Positions 1 through 8,818 of a DNA stretch of 64,000 nucleotides are shown here, in pieces. Position 1 is the stretch's first letter; the number at the start of each line of letters is the position of its first letter. The notes beneath the pieces were generated by a model, which was given only the letters and a program-made list of their open reading frames with translations, was not told where the DNA came from and made no database searches. This DNA is from UBA12170 sp964293475 (GTDB lineage Bacteria; Bacteroidota; Bacteroidia; Bacteroidales; UBA12170). A program made the translations under genes and the position numbers. The stretch lies in the NCBI GenBank assembly GCA_964293475.1, contig CAXYYJ010000029.1:1-64000 (forward strand). Reading direction: 5' to 3'.

Positions 1-1310
1 AATCCACATTCAAGTCCCGCATGGATGGCCAGAACTTTGGGCTCTTTGCCAAAAAGTTTTGTGTATGATTTTACGGTGAGATCCAGAATTCTTGAGTTGG
101 GATTGGGTGTCCAGCCTGGATAGCCTTCGCCATGTTCCACATAGGCTCCCACGTTCATAAAATTGGCAGCCACCATATTGGCAATGTCGGTTTTGGCCGA
201 GTCCACGGAGCTTCGCTGACTGGTGGTAATCACAATCTGGTAATCCGCCATTTTTATGGAGGCAAGGTTGGTGGATGTTTCCACAAAATTGGGGATGCTT
301 TGCGACATGGCAATTACGCCGTGAGGGCAAGAGTAAAGAGAGTTCAACAAGGCATTTTGATATTCGGGCATCAGGACTTCTTCTATAAGGCCTGTGGGCG
401 CACAATGAATATTCAGAGCTTGCTCTGTTATGTTGTATTCAGCCTTAATTTTAACTGATAAATCATCCACAAGTTTTTCGAAATCAGCTTTTTTCTGATT
501 GGGAATGGCTACATAGGCAAAAGCTTCACGGGCAATGGCATTACGCAGATTTCCACCGTTGAAACTTGTTAAGCGAGCCTCACATTGTTGGGTGGCTTCC
601 CACAAAATTCTGTTCATTATCTTAACGGCGTTGCCCAGTCCTTTGTTAATGTCGTCGCCACTATGTCCGCCTCGGAGCCCATTTACAGTGAGCTGATAAA
701 AGGAGAATCCTTCGCCTGTTTCTTCGGTTTCGTATTCAATTTCGATCACGGTATCAATTCCGCCGGCACAACCAATAAAGAGTTCACCTTCGTCTTCGGA
801 GTCGAGATTGAGCAAAATTTCACTTCTTACGAAGCCAGGTTTTAGTCCAAAAGCTCCTGTTAACCCGGTTTCTTCGTCCACAGTAAAAAGACATTCAATG
901 GGACCATGTTCAATATCGGTTGATGCCAGAATGGCGAGTTGAGTTGCCACCCCAATTCCGTCGTCAGCGCCCAGGGTGGTGCCTGTTGCTTTTACCCATT
1001 CCCCGTCGATTTGGGGAATTATTGCATCGGTGTCGAAGTTGAATTCCAGGTCAGAGTTTTTTTCACATACCATATCCAAATGGCTTTGTAGTACAACCCA
1101 GGGTTTGTTTTCCATCCCTTTGGTAGCATTTTTTCTGATGAGGATATTTCCTGTTTCATCCTGAAGGGTTTCCAGCTGATATTTTTTTCCAAATTCCTTG
1201 AGAAAAGCTATCATTTTGTCCTCTTTCTTACTGGGGCGTGGAATTTGGCAAATATCGTCGAAAAATTGCCAGACCATTTTAGGTTCGAATTCTCTAATAA
1301 ATTGATTCAT
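1..1310 (-). CDS. pepD: PepD-type aminoacyl-histidine dipeptidase (M20C), 3' end cut by window edge
   Basis: The frame reads from an ATG at 1310 off the left edge of the window, giving about 436 residues; roughly the last 50 residues of the usual ~485 are missing. Zinc-peptidase signatures are visible: SHLDM at residues 76-80 (H77 and D79 as metal and catalytic positions), GADDGIG at 114-120 and DEETG at 145-149. The last residues in the window read HAGLECG, typical of the PepD C-terminal metal-binding region. The family hydrolyses Xaa-His and other dipeptides in the cytoplasm. It is the most downstream minus-strand gene in this part of the window, and 117 bp separate its start from the next minus-strand gene. 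Family assignment is firm; substrate range is inferred from the family. Confidence 0.92.
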   Translation of the reverse strand, partial: MNQFIREFEPKMVWQFFDDICQIPRPSKKEDKMIAFLKEFGKKYQLETLQDETGNILIRKNATKGMENKPWVVLQSHLDMVCEKNSDLEFNFDTDAIIPQIDGEWVKATGTTLGADDGIGVATQLAILASTDIEHGPIECLFTVDEETGLTGAFGLKPGFVRSEILLNLDSEDEGELFIGCAGGIDTVIEIEYETEETGEGFSFYQLTVNGLRGGHSGDDINKGLGNAVKIMNRILWEATQQCEARLTSFNGGNLRNAIAREAFAYVAIPNQKKADFEKLVDDLSVKIKAEYNITEQALNIHCAPTGLIEEVLMPEYQNALLNSLYSCPHGVIAMSQSIPNFVETSTNLASIKMADYQIVITTSQRSSVDSAKTDIANMVAANFMNVGAYVEHGEGYPGWTPNPNSRILDLTVKSYTKLFGKEPKVLAIHAGLECG

Positions 1311-1401
1311 AGTTTGTTTTTTTAAATCGCTCACATGGATTCATGAGAAACGATATTTTTAAAGAATATTTCAGGGTCAAAATTACGGATTAAAGCCATC
1401 T

Positions 1402-1413
1402 AAATCCGGATTT
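1402..1413. repeat. 12-bp perfect palindrome upstream of pepD
   Basis: The sequence AAATCCGGATTT is a perfect palindrome in the short gap between the pepD start and the end of the next minus-strand gene. It could be an operator or a weak hairpin. It has no T-tract, so it is not a clear terminator. Confidence 0.3.
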
Positions 1414-1427
1414 CCTATGGTATTTTT

Positions 1428-2597
1428 TTATTCCATACGTTCGGGTATAAAACGGAGTGTGGGTGTGAGCATGATGAGAAGGAAGAGATAAACCAGTTGA
1501 ATGGTGAAATCGCGGTGATTAAATCCGATTAAAAGAAGAAATCCAATGCTGAGCGCCACCGGAATATAAACGTAAAGGATTTTGGTGAAAAACTGGGGCA
1601 AAACTGCAGTATAGAATTGTCGGCTGGGGGCAAAGGCAATGAGTTTTTTTCCCGCAGAAAATCCTATCATCCAAATCATAAATACAGAGAAAATGCCCAG
1701 TGGTACTTCGATATAGCGGGGAATATAGAGCCAACCCATGATATATCCAAAGCCACGATCGGTGAAAATACCTGCAATAAAAGTTCCGAAAAACAGATTG
1801 AAGGCATTTAAATACATCCAAAGATAGAAGAGTGCGGAAAAGGAACTCTTGTCTTTTGACAGAGCATGCAATCGTAAGAAAATCATTCCGCTGATAAATA
1901 AAAGAAAAGGTCCCACGGAGTAAACACTCAACACCGAGCCATAGGTCCATTGGGGAGATGGGTCGGGAATATTGAATTCAACCTGCATATTTCGCCATAC
2001 CGCCGGAATTCCGAAAAAAGTTGCAACCATGGCTTTTCCCCCTTGAATAAGCAAATAATGAAAAAGAAAAGTAATGAAAATGGTCACTGTGGCAATGGAA
2101 ATATTCTCCATTTCCCGCGATTTTTCCCAGGGCAAGTGTTTCCAAACAGATTTTATATTATTAATCTCATCTCTGAAGCTGAAAATGTGCTTGTCCTCGT
2201 TAAAATCGAAGCTCATGGCCTTTCTGATTTTTTTATTGAGAACTTTTTCTTCGTTTTTCATCTCTTTGTTTTCCAAATACATCCAATAGAGTCGCTGAAA
2301 AATATTGGGTCTTCGATCTATTTTGAGTGTTTTTCTCAATTCTCGTTCGCGGCGCATATCATCAATAAAATCGGCGATGGGGCCCAGGAGAAAAATCAGC
2401 AGGCGCTCGCCAAAACCAGGACGATTGTGATGGTTTTTAGCCCTTTTTAACCGCCTTTCCTGCCGCCATTCATCGTAGTCGCGGCGCAGGTTTCTGAAAA
2501 AGCGAAATCTTTTTTTTCTTCTCCTCCTTTTTTTTTCCTTTGGAAAAGAGTTGATATCGATTTTTTGGGGATAAGCCAGTTTATTTTCTTCACTCAT
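1428..2597 (-). CDS. Unknown polytopic membrane protein with basic cytoplasmic N-terminus
   Basis: I do not recognise a named family. From the ATG at 2597 the product is 389 residues. The first ~60 residues are very basic, with a KKRRRRKKR-like run, and the first ~150 residues are soluble and charged. The C-terminal ~220 residues hold about six hydrophobic segments consistent with transmembrane helices. The longer frame would start with TTG at 2621, but that codon overlaps a TATATTTG promoter element, so the ATG at 2597 is preferred. It is divergent from the serine hydrolase gene. The basic N-terminus could bind acidic lipids or nucleic acid, but that is speculation. Confidence 0.75.
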   Translation of the reverse strand: MSEENKLAYPQKIDINSFPKEKKRRRRKKRFRFFRNLRRDYDEWRQERRLKRAKNHHNRPGFGERLLIFLLGPIADFIDDMRRERELRKTLKIDRRPNIFQRLYWMYLENKEMKNEEKVLNKKIRKAMSFDFNEDKHIFSFRDEINNIKSVWKHLPWEKSREMENISIATVTIFITFLFHYLLIQGGKAMVATFFGIPAVWRNMQVEFNIPDPSPQWTYGSVLSVYSVGPFLLFISGMIFLRLHALSKDKSSFSALFYLWMYLNAFNLFFGTFIAGIFTDRGFGYIMGWLYIPRYIEVPLGIFSVFMIWMIGFSAGKKLIAFAPSRQFYTAVLPQFFTKILYVYIPVALSIGFLLLIGFNHRDFTIQLVYLFLLIMLTPTLRFIPERME

Positions 2598-2618
2598 TGG
2601 TTTGGATGCTTTAGGTAG

Positions 2619-2626
2619 CAAATATA
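2619..2626 (-). promoter_or_regulatory. Bacteroidota-type -7 element for the membrane protein gene
   Basis: On the minus strand this reads TATATTTG, matching the Bacteroidota -7 consensus TAnnTTTG. The predicted transcript start is about 15 nt before the ATG at 2597. The -33 element is weak. Confidence 0.5.
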
Positions 2627-2657
2627 ATGAATCTGAGCAAGGAGAAATTAAATATGG

Positions 2658-2690
2658 GTTGTTTAAAACTTAAATATTTGTATAATTTTG
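2658..2690 (+). promoter_or_regulatory. Promoter (-33 GTTG, 21-nt spacer, -7 TAATTTTG)
   Basis: GTTG at 2658-2661 and TAATTTTG at 2683-2690 match the Bacteroidota housekeeping promoter with a 21-nt spacer. It points toward the small reading frame at 2698 and the serine hydrolase at 2830. Confidence 0.5.
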
Positions 2691-2697
2691 CGCAATC

Positions 2698-2781
2698 ATG
2701 CCGCGTTATATTTGGAAAATGAATATTGAGCATGAAATGGCCGCCTCTTTGAGATTTTATTCTACCGAACAGGTTAAATAA
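2698..2781 (+). CDS. Possible leaderless 27-residue small ORF
   Basis: ATG at 2698 to TAA at 2779-2781 encodes 27 residues beginning MPRYIWKMN. Its ATG lies 8 nt after the -7 element, so the transcript would have essentially no leader. The peptide has no recognised motif. It could be a real small protein, a leader peptide for the hydrolase 48 nt downstream, or chance. Conservation is the only good test. Confidence 0.2.
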   Translation: MPRYIWKMNIEHEMAASLRFYSTEQVK

Positions 2782-2829
2782 TAAGGCGATGCGGTCAAAC
2801 ATGCGATAGTAAAAACAAATGAATTGAAC

Positions 2830-4053
2830 ATGAGGATTTTTAAGCTTTTCTTATTTTTCGCTACTTTATTAATGGTTGCATTTCCTATTGGTATTGGGAT
2901 GGCAGATACTTCTGTTATTTCCAAAGACACTTTAGAAGCAACTCCAACCTATATTTCCGACAACGATTTAAGTAGAATTGATAAGCTACTTCAGGAAAAG
3001 CTTCTAAAAACCGGTTTCAAAGGAACTGCTCTGATTGCCTATAAAGATCAGATAATTACCGAGTATGCCAATGGCTATGCCGATTACAAGCAAAAAAGAC
3101 TCATTAATGAGAATTCTTGCTTTCAGTTAGCTTCGGTAAGTAAATCGTTTACCGCCACCGCCATCATGATTTTGCATGAGCAGGGTCGCATAGATTATGA
3201 AGATAAAGTGAATCAGTACATTCCGGAATTCCCATACGATGAGATTAAAGTAAAACACCTGCTTCAGCATACCAGCGGATTGCCAAACTATATGTATCTG
3301 GTGGATCAATATTGGGAAAACGACAGTCTTATCAGTAATGAAGATGTGCTCAACTTGCTTATTAAACACAAAGCTACCACCAATTATAAACCGGGGTCAC
3401 GGTTTGTTTATTCCAATACAGGCTATGCCATGTTGGCTCTTTTGGTAGAACGGGTGAGCGATAAAAGTTTCGCTGTGTTTTTGGATGAATACATCTTTAA
3501 GCCCGCCCAAATGAATTCCACTTTCACTTATAAGCATGAGATTCTCGATACTTTGAGTAATAGAGTAATGGGTTATGGTCACTCTGGCAAGAGATTGAGA
3601 TTGTATGAGTTTGAACCCAACGATATGATTTTGGGGGATAAAAGTGTTTATAGCAATGTTCACGATTTGTTCAATTACCTTCAATATCTTAACAGCAATA
3701 AGCTTGTCTCGGAAGAAACACTTTCTCAGGCATATACAAGAGGTACCACAGTATCCAAGACATCCAGACAATTTGACTATGGATTCGGTTGGCGCATGAA
3801 AAACGAAGAGGGAATGAATCTCATTTATCACAATGGATTGTGGCATGGGTTTTCAGCAACCTTAACCCGTGAGATAAACAACGATATCACAGTTATTTTG
3901 TTGAGCAATACCGCAGCAACTATTTCGGGAATTCGCAATGAATTGCTTCAGATTTCCATTGAAGAAATCAACAAAATTAACTTAGAGAAATTGGCAACTA
4001 AAAAAGGAGAGATAGCCAATAGCAAGCCATCGAACACCACCCGCAAGCTGTAA
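2830..4053 (+). CDS. Secreted class-C beta-lactamase-fold serine hydrolase
   Basis: This 407-residue protein begins with a signal peptide (hydrophobic residues ~6-24). It has the beta-lactamase/penicillin-binding fold motifs: SVSK at 102-105 with S102 as nucleophile and K105 as base, YSN at 194-196, and HNG at 334-336 in the KTG position. The family includes D-aminopeptidases, esterases and peptidoglycan-modifying enzymes, and sequence alone does not separate these; the HxG triad is common in non-beta-lactamase members. The preferred start is the ATG at 2830; an in-frame TTG two codons earlier is less likely. The product should act in the periplasm or outside the cell. No clear terminator follows. 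Confidence 0.85.
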   Translation: MRIFKLFLFFATLLMVAFPIGIGMADTSVISKDTLEATPTYISDNDLSRIDKLLQEKLLKTGFKGTALIAYKDQIITEYANGYADYKQKRLINENSCFQLASVSKSFTATAIMILHEQGRIDYEDKVNQYIPEFPYDEIKVKHLLQHTSGLPNYMYLVDQYWENDSLISNEDVLNLLIKHKATTNYKPGSRFVYSNTGYAMLALLVERVSDKSFAVFLDEYIFKPAQMNSTFTYKHEILDTLSNRVMGYGHSGKRLRLYEFEPNDMILGDKSVYSNVHDLFNYLQYLNSNKLVSEETLSQAYTRGTTVSKTSRQFDYGFGWRMKNEEGMNLIYHNGLWHGFSATLTREINNDITVILLSNTAATISGIRNELLQISIEEINKINLEKLATKKGEIANSKPSNTTRKL

Positions 4054-4092
4054 ATTTTTTATTATTTTTCCATTCTGAATTTCTTCTAAATA

Positions 4093-4122
4093 TTTGTTTA
4101 GAGTATTTTATTTATATCTTTG
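4093..4122 (+). promoter_or_regulatory. Promoter of the universal stress protein gene
   Basis: TTTG at 4093-4096 (-33) and TATCTTTG at 4115-4122 (-7) with an 18-nt spacer form a near-ideal Bacteroidota promoter. The predicted transcript start is near 4129, leaving a leader of about 45 nt before the ATG at 4174. Confidence 0.75.
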
Positions 4123-4173
4123 TTAGCAAATAAAGATGAATTAAATCAATACTGAAACTAAATATTTTGAATC

Positions 4174-5013
4174 ATGGAAGACAAATTGAAAAATATTATC
4201 TTAGTTCCCACCGATTTTTCAGAGGTTACAGATAATGCTGCTACTCAGGCTGCTGAAGCTGCTTCTGCATTTGGTTACGAAATCAAATTGCTTCACGTAA
4301 TCGATAAAAACACCAAGGCTTTTCTAAAACAGGAAAACCTTCAGCCCGAGAGTATCGATATTCGTTTACAAGCCATGTGTAATGAGATTATTGATAATAA
4401 TGGAATCGCAGCAACTTTCATCACCCGTGAAGGCGATATTTTTACAACCATTGCCGATGTTGCCGAAGAGATAGGAGCAAATCTTATTTATTTGGGTACC
4501 CACGGAAAAGTAGGAATTCAAAAACTAACAGGAAGTTTTGCGCTTAAAGTTATTACCAGCTCACCTGTTCCTGTGGTTGTGGTTCAAAAACGCAAAATTG
4601 ACAACGGTTATTCAAAAATTGTTCTTCCGGTTACCAGCGATGCAGGTCCATGGGAAAAAACCAAATGGGCTACCTTTATTGCCAAACAATTCGATGCTTC
4701 TATTGAGATTTATCAAATAGAAGGCGAAGAAATTGATGCAGCTGTTCGCACCATGACCAAACTGTTTGAAGAGGAAGGAGTGAAGTATTCAATCACTTCT
4801 GTTGCAAAAAGCGCCGATTTTTCTAAAAAAGTGATTGATTATGCAACTTCAATAAACTCCGATTTATTGATGATCATGACCAATCCTGACTCGAGCTGGA
4901 CAAGTTATATTTTGGGTTCTTATGACGAAGAAATCATCTTCAACACTTCTCAGATTCCAACCATGTGCATTAACCCAAGGAAGTACAACTGGGAGAAAAT
5001 TGTAAACTACTAA
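4174..5013 (+). CDS. Universal stress protein with two tandem UspA domains
   Basis: The 279-residue product contains two UspA-like alpha/beta domains, at about residues 7-138 and 147-275. The first opens with NIILVPTDFSE and carries an intact nucleotide-binding loop (GTHGKVG at 108-114 followed by GS at 120-121), so it probably binds ATP. The second has the same fold order but replaces this loop with PDSSWTSYILGS, so it may not bind nucleotide. Tandem Usp proteins act in the cytoplasm under starvation, redox or energy stress; the exact role here is unknown. The gene has its own strong promoter and a hairpin terminator, so it is probably monocistronic. Confidence 0.92.
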   Translation: MEDKLKNIILVPTDFSEVTDNAATQAAEAASAFGYEIKLLHVIDKNTKAFLKQENLQPESIDIRLQAMCNEIIDNNGIAATFITREGDIFTTIADVAEEIGANLIYLGTHGKVGIQKLTGSFALKVITSSPVPVVVVQKRKIDNGYSKIVLPVTSDAGPWEKTKWATFIAKQFDASIEIYQIEGEEIDAAVRTMTKLFEEEGVKYSITSVAKSADFSKKVIDYATSINSDLLMIMTNPDSSWTSYILGSYDEEIIFNTSQIPTMCINPRKYNWEKIVNY

Positions 5014-5032
5014 TAAATCACACCATAAACCT

Positions 5033-5058
5033 GGCCGGTTTGTCCGGCCTTTTTTTTT
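5033..5058 (+). terminator. Intrinsic terminator after the Usp gene
   Basis: GGCCGG at 5033-5038 pairs with CCGGCC at 5044-5049 across a 5-nt loop and is followed by nine T residues. The T-tract ends only 3 nt before the next start codon. Confidence 0.85.
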
Positions 5059-5061
5059 ACC

Positions 5062-5652
5062 ATGGATTTTGCGGGTGCCAGAAATTATGTTTTAGAGTTG
5101 TTAACTAAGGAGTTGAGTCAGAAGTATCTGTATCATGACCTGAGCCATACTTTTGATGTTCATGAGGCTGCAAGACGAAATGGTAAGCTGGCAGAGTTAA
5201 ATGAAACGGATCAGATATTATTAGAAACAGCGGCACTTTTTCACGATACAGGACTCATTCACACCTATGAAGGGCATGAAACCAAAAGCGCTGAAATTGC
5301 TGCTCAGGTATTGCCACAGTTTGGCTATAACGAACATGAAATTGAGCTTGTTGGCCGTATAATTATGGCAACCCATATTCCCCAATCACCCCGGAATTTT
5401 TTGGAGCAACTGCTTTGTGATGCCGATTTGGATTATTTGGGCCGTGATGACTTCTTTATTCTGGCTTTTAAATTACAGCTGGAATGGAAACGAATGAAAA
5501 TTATGAATCTGGCATTTGACGAGTGGTTGGTTTTTGAAAAGGAATTTTTGGTGAACCATAGCTATTTTACTTCCATAGTGCAAAATCTGAGAAATAAAGG
5601 CAAAGAAGAAAATCTGGTTCAGCTGGAAAGCTTCTTTAAAGAACGAGACTAG
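5062..5652 (+). CDS. HD-domain phosphohydrolase
   Basis: A 196-residue single-domain HD superfamily protein. The metal ligands are visible: H29 (in YHDLSHTFDV), H61-D62 (LFHDTG) and D122 (DADLDYLG), with H105 as a possible extra ligand. HD proteins of this size hydrolyse phosphomonoesters or cyclic/nucleoside phosphates, but the substrate cannot be read from sequence. The ATG at 5062 sits 3 nt after the T-tract of the Usp terminator, with no room for a promoter or ribosome-binding site between them. Expression must come from read-through or from a promoter inside the Usp gene. Confidence 0.85.
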   Translation: MDFAGARNYVLELLTKELSQKYLYHDLSHTFDVHEAARRNGKLAELNETDQILLETAALFHDTGLIHTYEGHETKSAEIAAQVLPQFGYNEHEIELVGRIIMATHIPQSPRNFLEQLLCDADLDYLGRDDFFILAFKLQLEWKRMKIMNLAFDEWLVFEKEFLVNHSYFTSIVQNLRNKGKEENLVQLESFFKERD

Positions 5653-5682
5653 CCCACTGCTACTTCAGGTTCAGATAGAAAT

Positions 5683-5720
5683 AAAAAAAGAGATTGCTAA
5701 CTTGCAATCTCTTTTTTTTT
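5683..5720. terminator. Bidirectional terminator between convergent genes
   Basis: GAGATTGC at 5690-5697 pairs with GCAATCTC at 5704-5711 around a 6-nt loop. It is flanked by an A-run on the left and a T-run on the right. It can end both the HD gene (plus) and the glycosyltransferase operon (minus). Confidence 0.88.
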
Positions 5721-5738
5721 GATTGGTGTTTAAAGGAA

Positions 5739-6368
5739 TTAAACTTTTGGCTTAGGTTTTTCCCATTGCTGGGTATCGTGGTTGAATTGCTTAATTATTC
5801 TGGCAGGATTTCCAACAGCAACGCTGAAGTCAGGAATATCTTTGGTTACAACACTTCCGGCACCTATCTGGCATCTTTTCCCAATTTTGACTCCGGCAAC
5901 AACCACAGAATTTGCACCAATATGCGAATCTTCACCAATAACGGTCCCACGAATATCAAGAGCCTGAACCGATGAGTTTTTAGAACCATCGGCATAACCG
6001 TGGTTAAAACCGGCAATAAAAACGTGCTGACCTGTTCCAGAGCCATCTTTCATGGTAACAGGACCAATAATAACGGTGCCTATTCCCACTCTGCATCTAT
6101 TGCCAATGACTACATCGCCCGACCCGTTGTTGATGGTGGTAAAACTTTCAACGGTGGAATCGTCACCCACTGAAAATTTATTATAAGGGAAAACATCAAT
6201 TCGCGAAGACCGAAATCTGATTACAGTTCTTTTGCCTCTTTTATGAAAGAAAGGATTAACGAACCAGCGAATCCATAGCCGGGGCCTGGGGCGTCTGGGC
6301 GGATGAATCATCCACATTACCAGGCTTTTAATATTTTTATTCGATTTTAATTTTTCCTTAAGTCCCAT
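5739..6368 (-). CDS. Hexapeptide-repeat (left-handed beta-helix) O-acyltransferase
   Basis: This 209-residue protein has a basic N-terminus (PPRRPRPR) and then imperfect hexapeptide repeats from about residue 65 to 190 (for example VVIGNRCRVGIGTVIIGPV and VIGEDSHIGANSVVVAG), ending with the usual AVGNPARII loop. GFNHGY near residues 121-126 supplies the likely catalytic histidine of the maltose/galactoside acetyltransferase group. It probably adds an acetyl group to a sugar. It is the last gene of a four-gene operon with three glycosyltransferases (10-nt gap to the next), so the acceptor is likely a surface polysaccharide or glycolipid. The specific substrate is not known. Confidence 0.88.
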   Translation of the reverse strand: MGLKEKLKSNKNIKSLVMWMIHPPRRPRPRLWIRWFVNPFFHKRGKRTVIRFRSSRIDVFPYNKFSVGDDSTVESFTTINNGSGDVVIGNRCRVGIGTVIIGPVTMKDGSGTGQHVFIAGFNHGYADGSKNSSVQALDIRGTVIGEDSHIGANSVVVAGVKIGKRCQIGAGSVVTKDIPDFSVAVGNPARIIKQFNHDTQQWEKPKPKV

Positions 6369-6378
6369 ATAATTTTGA

Positions 6379-7590
6379 TTAGCAGTCTTTCCAGTTGTTT
6401 TCGAAACACTCTACATATTTAAATATTTCCTTCACGTTTGTTTCCCAGGAGTGGCTTGTGCCACATGCAATTCTGTTCATCTTTAGCAGCTCGCTGTCCT
6501 CTTCAAGGGCTTTGTCGATACATTCAACCCATTCATCATGAGTTGTGGCAAGGTATGTGTCATTTTTAAAGTACTCCATGGCTTTGGTTGCAGAGCCCAC
6601 AGTAGGTTTCCCCATGGCCAGATATTCATCAATTTTTCTGGGGTAATTTCCCATGGTAGCATCATTGATAAGCTGGGGATTTATGGCTACATCGAACGAT
6701 TTTATATACGATGGCAATACGTTTCCATCGCGGCTACCCAGAAAATAAACGTTTTTGAGCTGGTGGAGCTCAGACGATTTGAAATTATCATCTTCCGGTC
6801 CCACCAAAACAATGGACCAATGGGGTCTTTGTTTCGCCAGGTGAATGAGCAAATTGATGTCGAGCCTTCTGCTCGATAAAAACCCCACATATCCAATAAC
6901 GGGCTTTGGGATTTCGAGCATGTCATCGGCTATTTTAATGGAGTTATTGGAGTCGGTAAATAACTTGACATCGCAACCCTGCCCCACCATATAGCTGTGT
7001 TTATTAAATTGTTGCCCATATTCGGCATAGAGGGTGGAATTGTTAACAACAACATCTGATTTTTCAACTAAAATGGGTTCGAGTCTCAGCCCATGCTTTC
7101 TCCAATAGGGGTTTTTGGTTAAGTAATCCCTCATGTAATAGACATAAACGGAGGGCTTTAGCAATTCTTTCAAATAGAGCCCCAGAAACATGCTGCTGTC
7201 GTTAAACAGTATTATGTTTTTGAATCCCAACTGTTTTATTGCGGATTTAATATCGTCGGCGAATTTTCTGTTATTCTGCTTATTAATGAAATCGTATAGA
7301 ACTCCGTCGGGAATCCAGTTGATGGATTCAACCATGTTTTTTGGATATAAATTCCATAAATTGGTTGTAACAGACTCAATGGATTTTTGTTTTCCCGCTA
7401 TAATATCCAGCCTTTTTTGAATTTTTGGGTCGTCTTTTTTGTTCTTTTTTGTGTTTCGGTCAAGTGGAGAGTTTACATACAAAACCCGATTATACTTTGC
7501 CATTTCTTCGGCAATATTTTTGCAATTGCTGCCTATTTCTATGTCCCAGGGTTGAATCCCAATAACGACAATATCTCTCCCGATAATCAT
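6379..7590 (-). CDS. GT-B fold glycosyltransferase (GT4/TuaH-like)
   Basis: The 403-residue product lacks transmembrane segments and shows a GT-B layout. The N-terminal half starts with a Rossmann strand (IVVIGIQPWD) and the C-terminal half opens with PVIGYVGFLSSR. A donor-binding region near residues 305-335 includes NYPRKIDEYLAMGKP, which resembles the E-x7-E region of family 4 enzymes. The N-terminal pattern resembles proteins annotated as teichuronic acid transferase TuaH-like, but I would not transfer that function. It should be a cytoplasmic or membrane-associated sugar transferase in the same operon as the neighbouring GT2 genes (gaps of 10 and 12 nt). Confidence 0.82.
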   Translation of the reverse strand: MIIGRDIVVIGIQPWDIEIGSNCKNIAEEMAKYNRVLYVNSPLDRNTKKNKKDDPKIQKRLDIIAGKQKSIESVTTNLWNLYPKNMVESINWIPDGVLYDFINKQNNRKFADDIKSAIKQLGFKNIILFNDSSMFLGLYLKELLKPSVYVYYMRDYLTKNPYWRKHGLRLEPILVEKSDVVVNNSTLYAEYGQQFNKHSYMVGQGCDVKLFTDSNNSIKIADDMLEIPKPVIGYVGFLSSRRLDINLLIHLAKQRPHWSIVLVGPEDDNFKSSELHQLKNVYFLGSRDGNVLPSYIKSFDVAINPQLINDATMGNYPRKIDEYLAMGKPTVGSATKAMEYFKNDTYLATTHDEWVECIDKALEEDSELLKMNRIACGTSHSWETNVKEIFKYVECFENNWKDC

Positions 7591-7602
7591 AATGGTCTGG
7601 TT

Positions 7603-8808
7603 TTAAGGTTTATTTTTTTTAATATTTGTTCCGGTACTGGTATGTTGGGTGTGTAAAAATTTCTGATTGGCTCCCTTGAGTTTAAGCAACGACATAAACA
7701 TTAGAAAGAACCCCCGTGGCAAAGAAACGATGGCCTTTAGTGTCTTTTGGTTGTAAAACTTACGCGGAACTGAAATCACGAAAGTGATTACAACCAGAAT
7801 GAAAAGCTTAATCCAAAGCAACGCAAAAGGGTGGGGGTAGAAAAACAGAGAAACCAGAAAAATGATGGACATAAAGCCAAGGAGCAGGATGCGCGGAGGT
7901 AGAAACGTATGAAATGCTTTATTAAAGAAATCGATGTTTCCTTTGGTGATGAAAGCAACGAAAGATTGAAAGAAAAACCGCTTGAAATAAACCACCTGGG
8001 CGCTGAGCCAGCGGCGACGCTGATTTTGAAATACTTCTGCCTTTTGAACTTTTTCATCGTAGCATAAAGCATCGGGTAAATATTCAATGGTGATTCCGTC
8101 GCGGCACATTTTTAAATCGATTTCTTTGTCGAAACCGCCAATGGCATGAACATCTTTCATCATTTCTTTAAAGAATTTATACTCAAAAGCCATGGCAGAG
8201 CCAATAATGGCACTCGAAAGCCCCATGATTCTTGTTCCTTTTCTGAAAATATGGTTGTTGATGTCTTCGCTAATAGCATCGAGTGTGGCAAAATTGGTAT
8301 CCATATTTTTGGCAACTCTATGTCCCTGAACTGCTTTATATCCAGCCTGGAATGCCTCATTCACTTTGGTAATAAAATCGTTTTCCATCAGATTGTCGGC
8401 ATCGAGAATTAAGGCTGCATTGTAATCATCGCCAAGAACTTCCATGGCCTTGTTCAGGGCTTTCGATTTGGTGCTTTTGTCGAAGGAGACTTCAATGACT
8501 TTGATGGGGAGTTTTTTAAGTGCGGCAATGGTTTCGGGTTTGTAGGTATCGCAAATGGCCACCACATCGTAGAGCTCTTTTGGGTAATCCTGTTGAAGAG
8601 CATCTTCGCATACTTCCACAATGATTTCATCTTCCTTGTAACCAGGAATCATAACGGCAAATTTGCGTTGGATTTGGTCCTTGGGTTTGGGTTTTGGCAG
8701 ATTAAACAAACCGGCAAAGGCAAAAACGAATATATAAAGGCTAGTGATAAACAGGTAGCCAAAAAATATCCATTGAATCAGATTTAAGATGTTGATTAAT
8801 ATATCCAT
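7603..8808 (-). CDS. Membrane-bound family 2 glycosyltransferase
   Basis: This 401-residue GT2 protein has an N-terminal transmembrane helix (about residues 9-34), a GT-A domain and two to three C-terminal transmembrane segments after residue ~285. Motifs include MIPGYKEDE at the strand-1 nucleotide site, DADN for metal/UDP-sugar binding, an acidic GGFDKEID acceptor-base region and QNQRRRW, which fits QxxRW of processive enzymes. It could therefore polymerise a glycan rather than add a single sugar. It is the second gene of the minus-strand operon, separated by about 10-12 nt from its neighbours. Confidence 0.85.
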   Translation of the reverse strand: MDILINILNLIQWIFFGYLFITSLYIFVFAFAGLFNLPKPKPKDQIQRKFAVMIPGYKEDEIIVEVCEDALQQDYPKELYDVVAICDTYKPETIAALKKLPIKVIEVSFDKSTKSKALNKAMEVLGDDYNAALILDADNLMENDFITKVNEAFQAGYKAVQGHRVAKNMDTNFATLDAISEDINNHIFRKGTRIMGLSSAIIGSAMAFEYKFFKEMMKDVHAIGGFDKEIDLKMCRDGITIEYLPDALCYDEKVQKAEVFQNQRRRWLSAQVVYFKRFFFQSFVAFITKGNIDFFNKAFHTFLPPRILLLGFMSIIFLVSLFFYPHPFALLWIKLFILVVITFVISVPRKFYNQKTLKAIVSLPRGFFLMFMSLLKLKGANQKFLHTQHTSTGTNIKKNKP

Positions 8809-8818
8809 AACTATTTTA

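Noticed and set aside
2611..2802. 63-codon minus-strand frame between the divergent genes
   Set aside because: It runs across the plus-strand promoter at 2658-2690 and the -7 element of the membrane protein gene, and has no motif. Likely chance.
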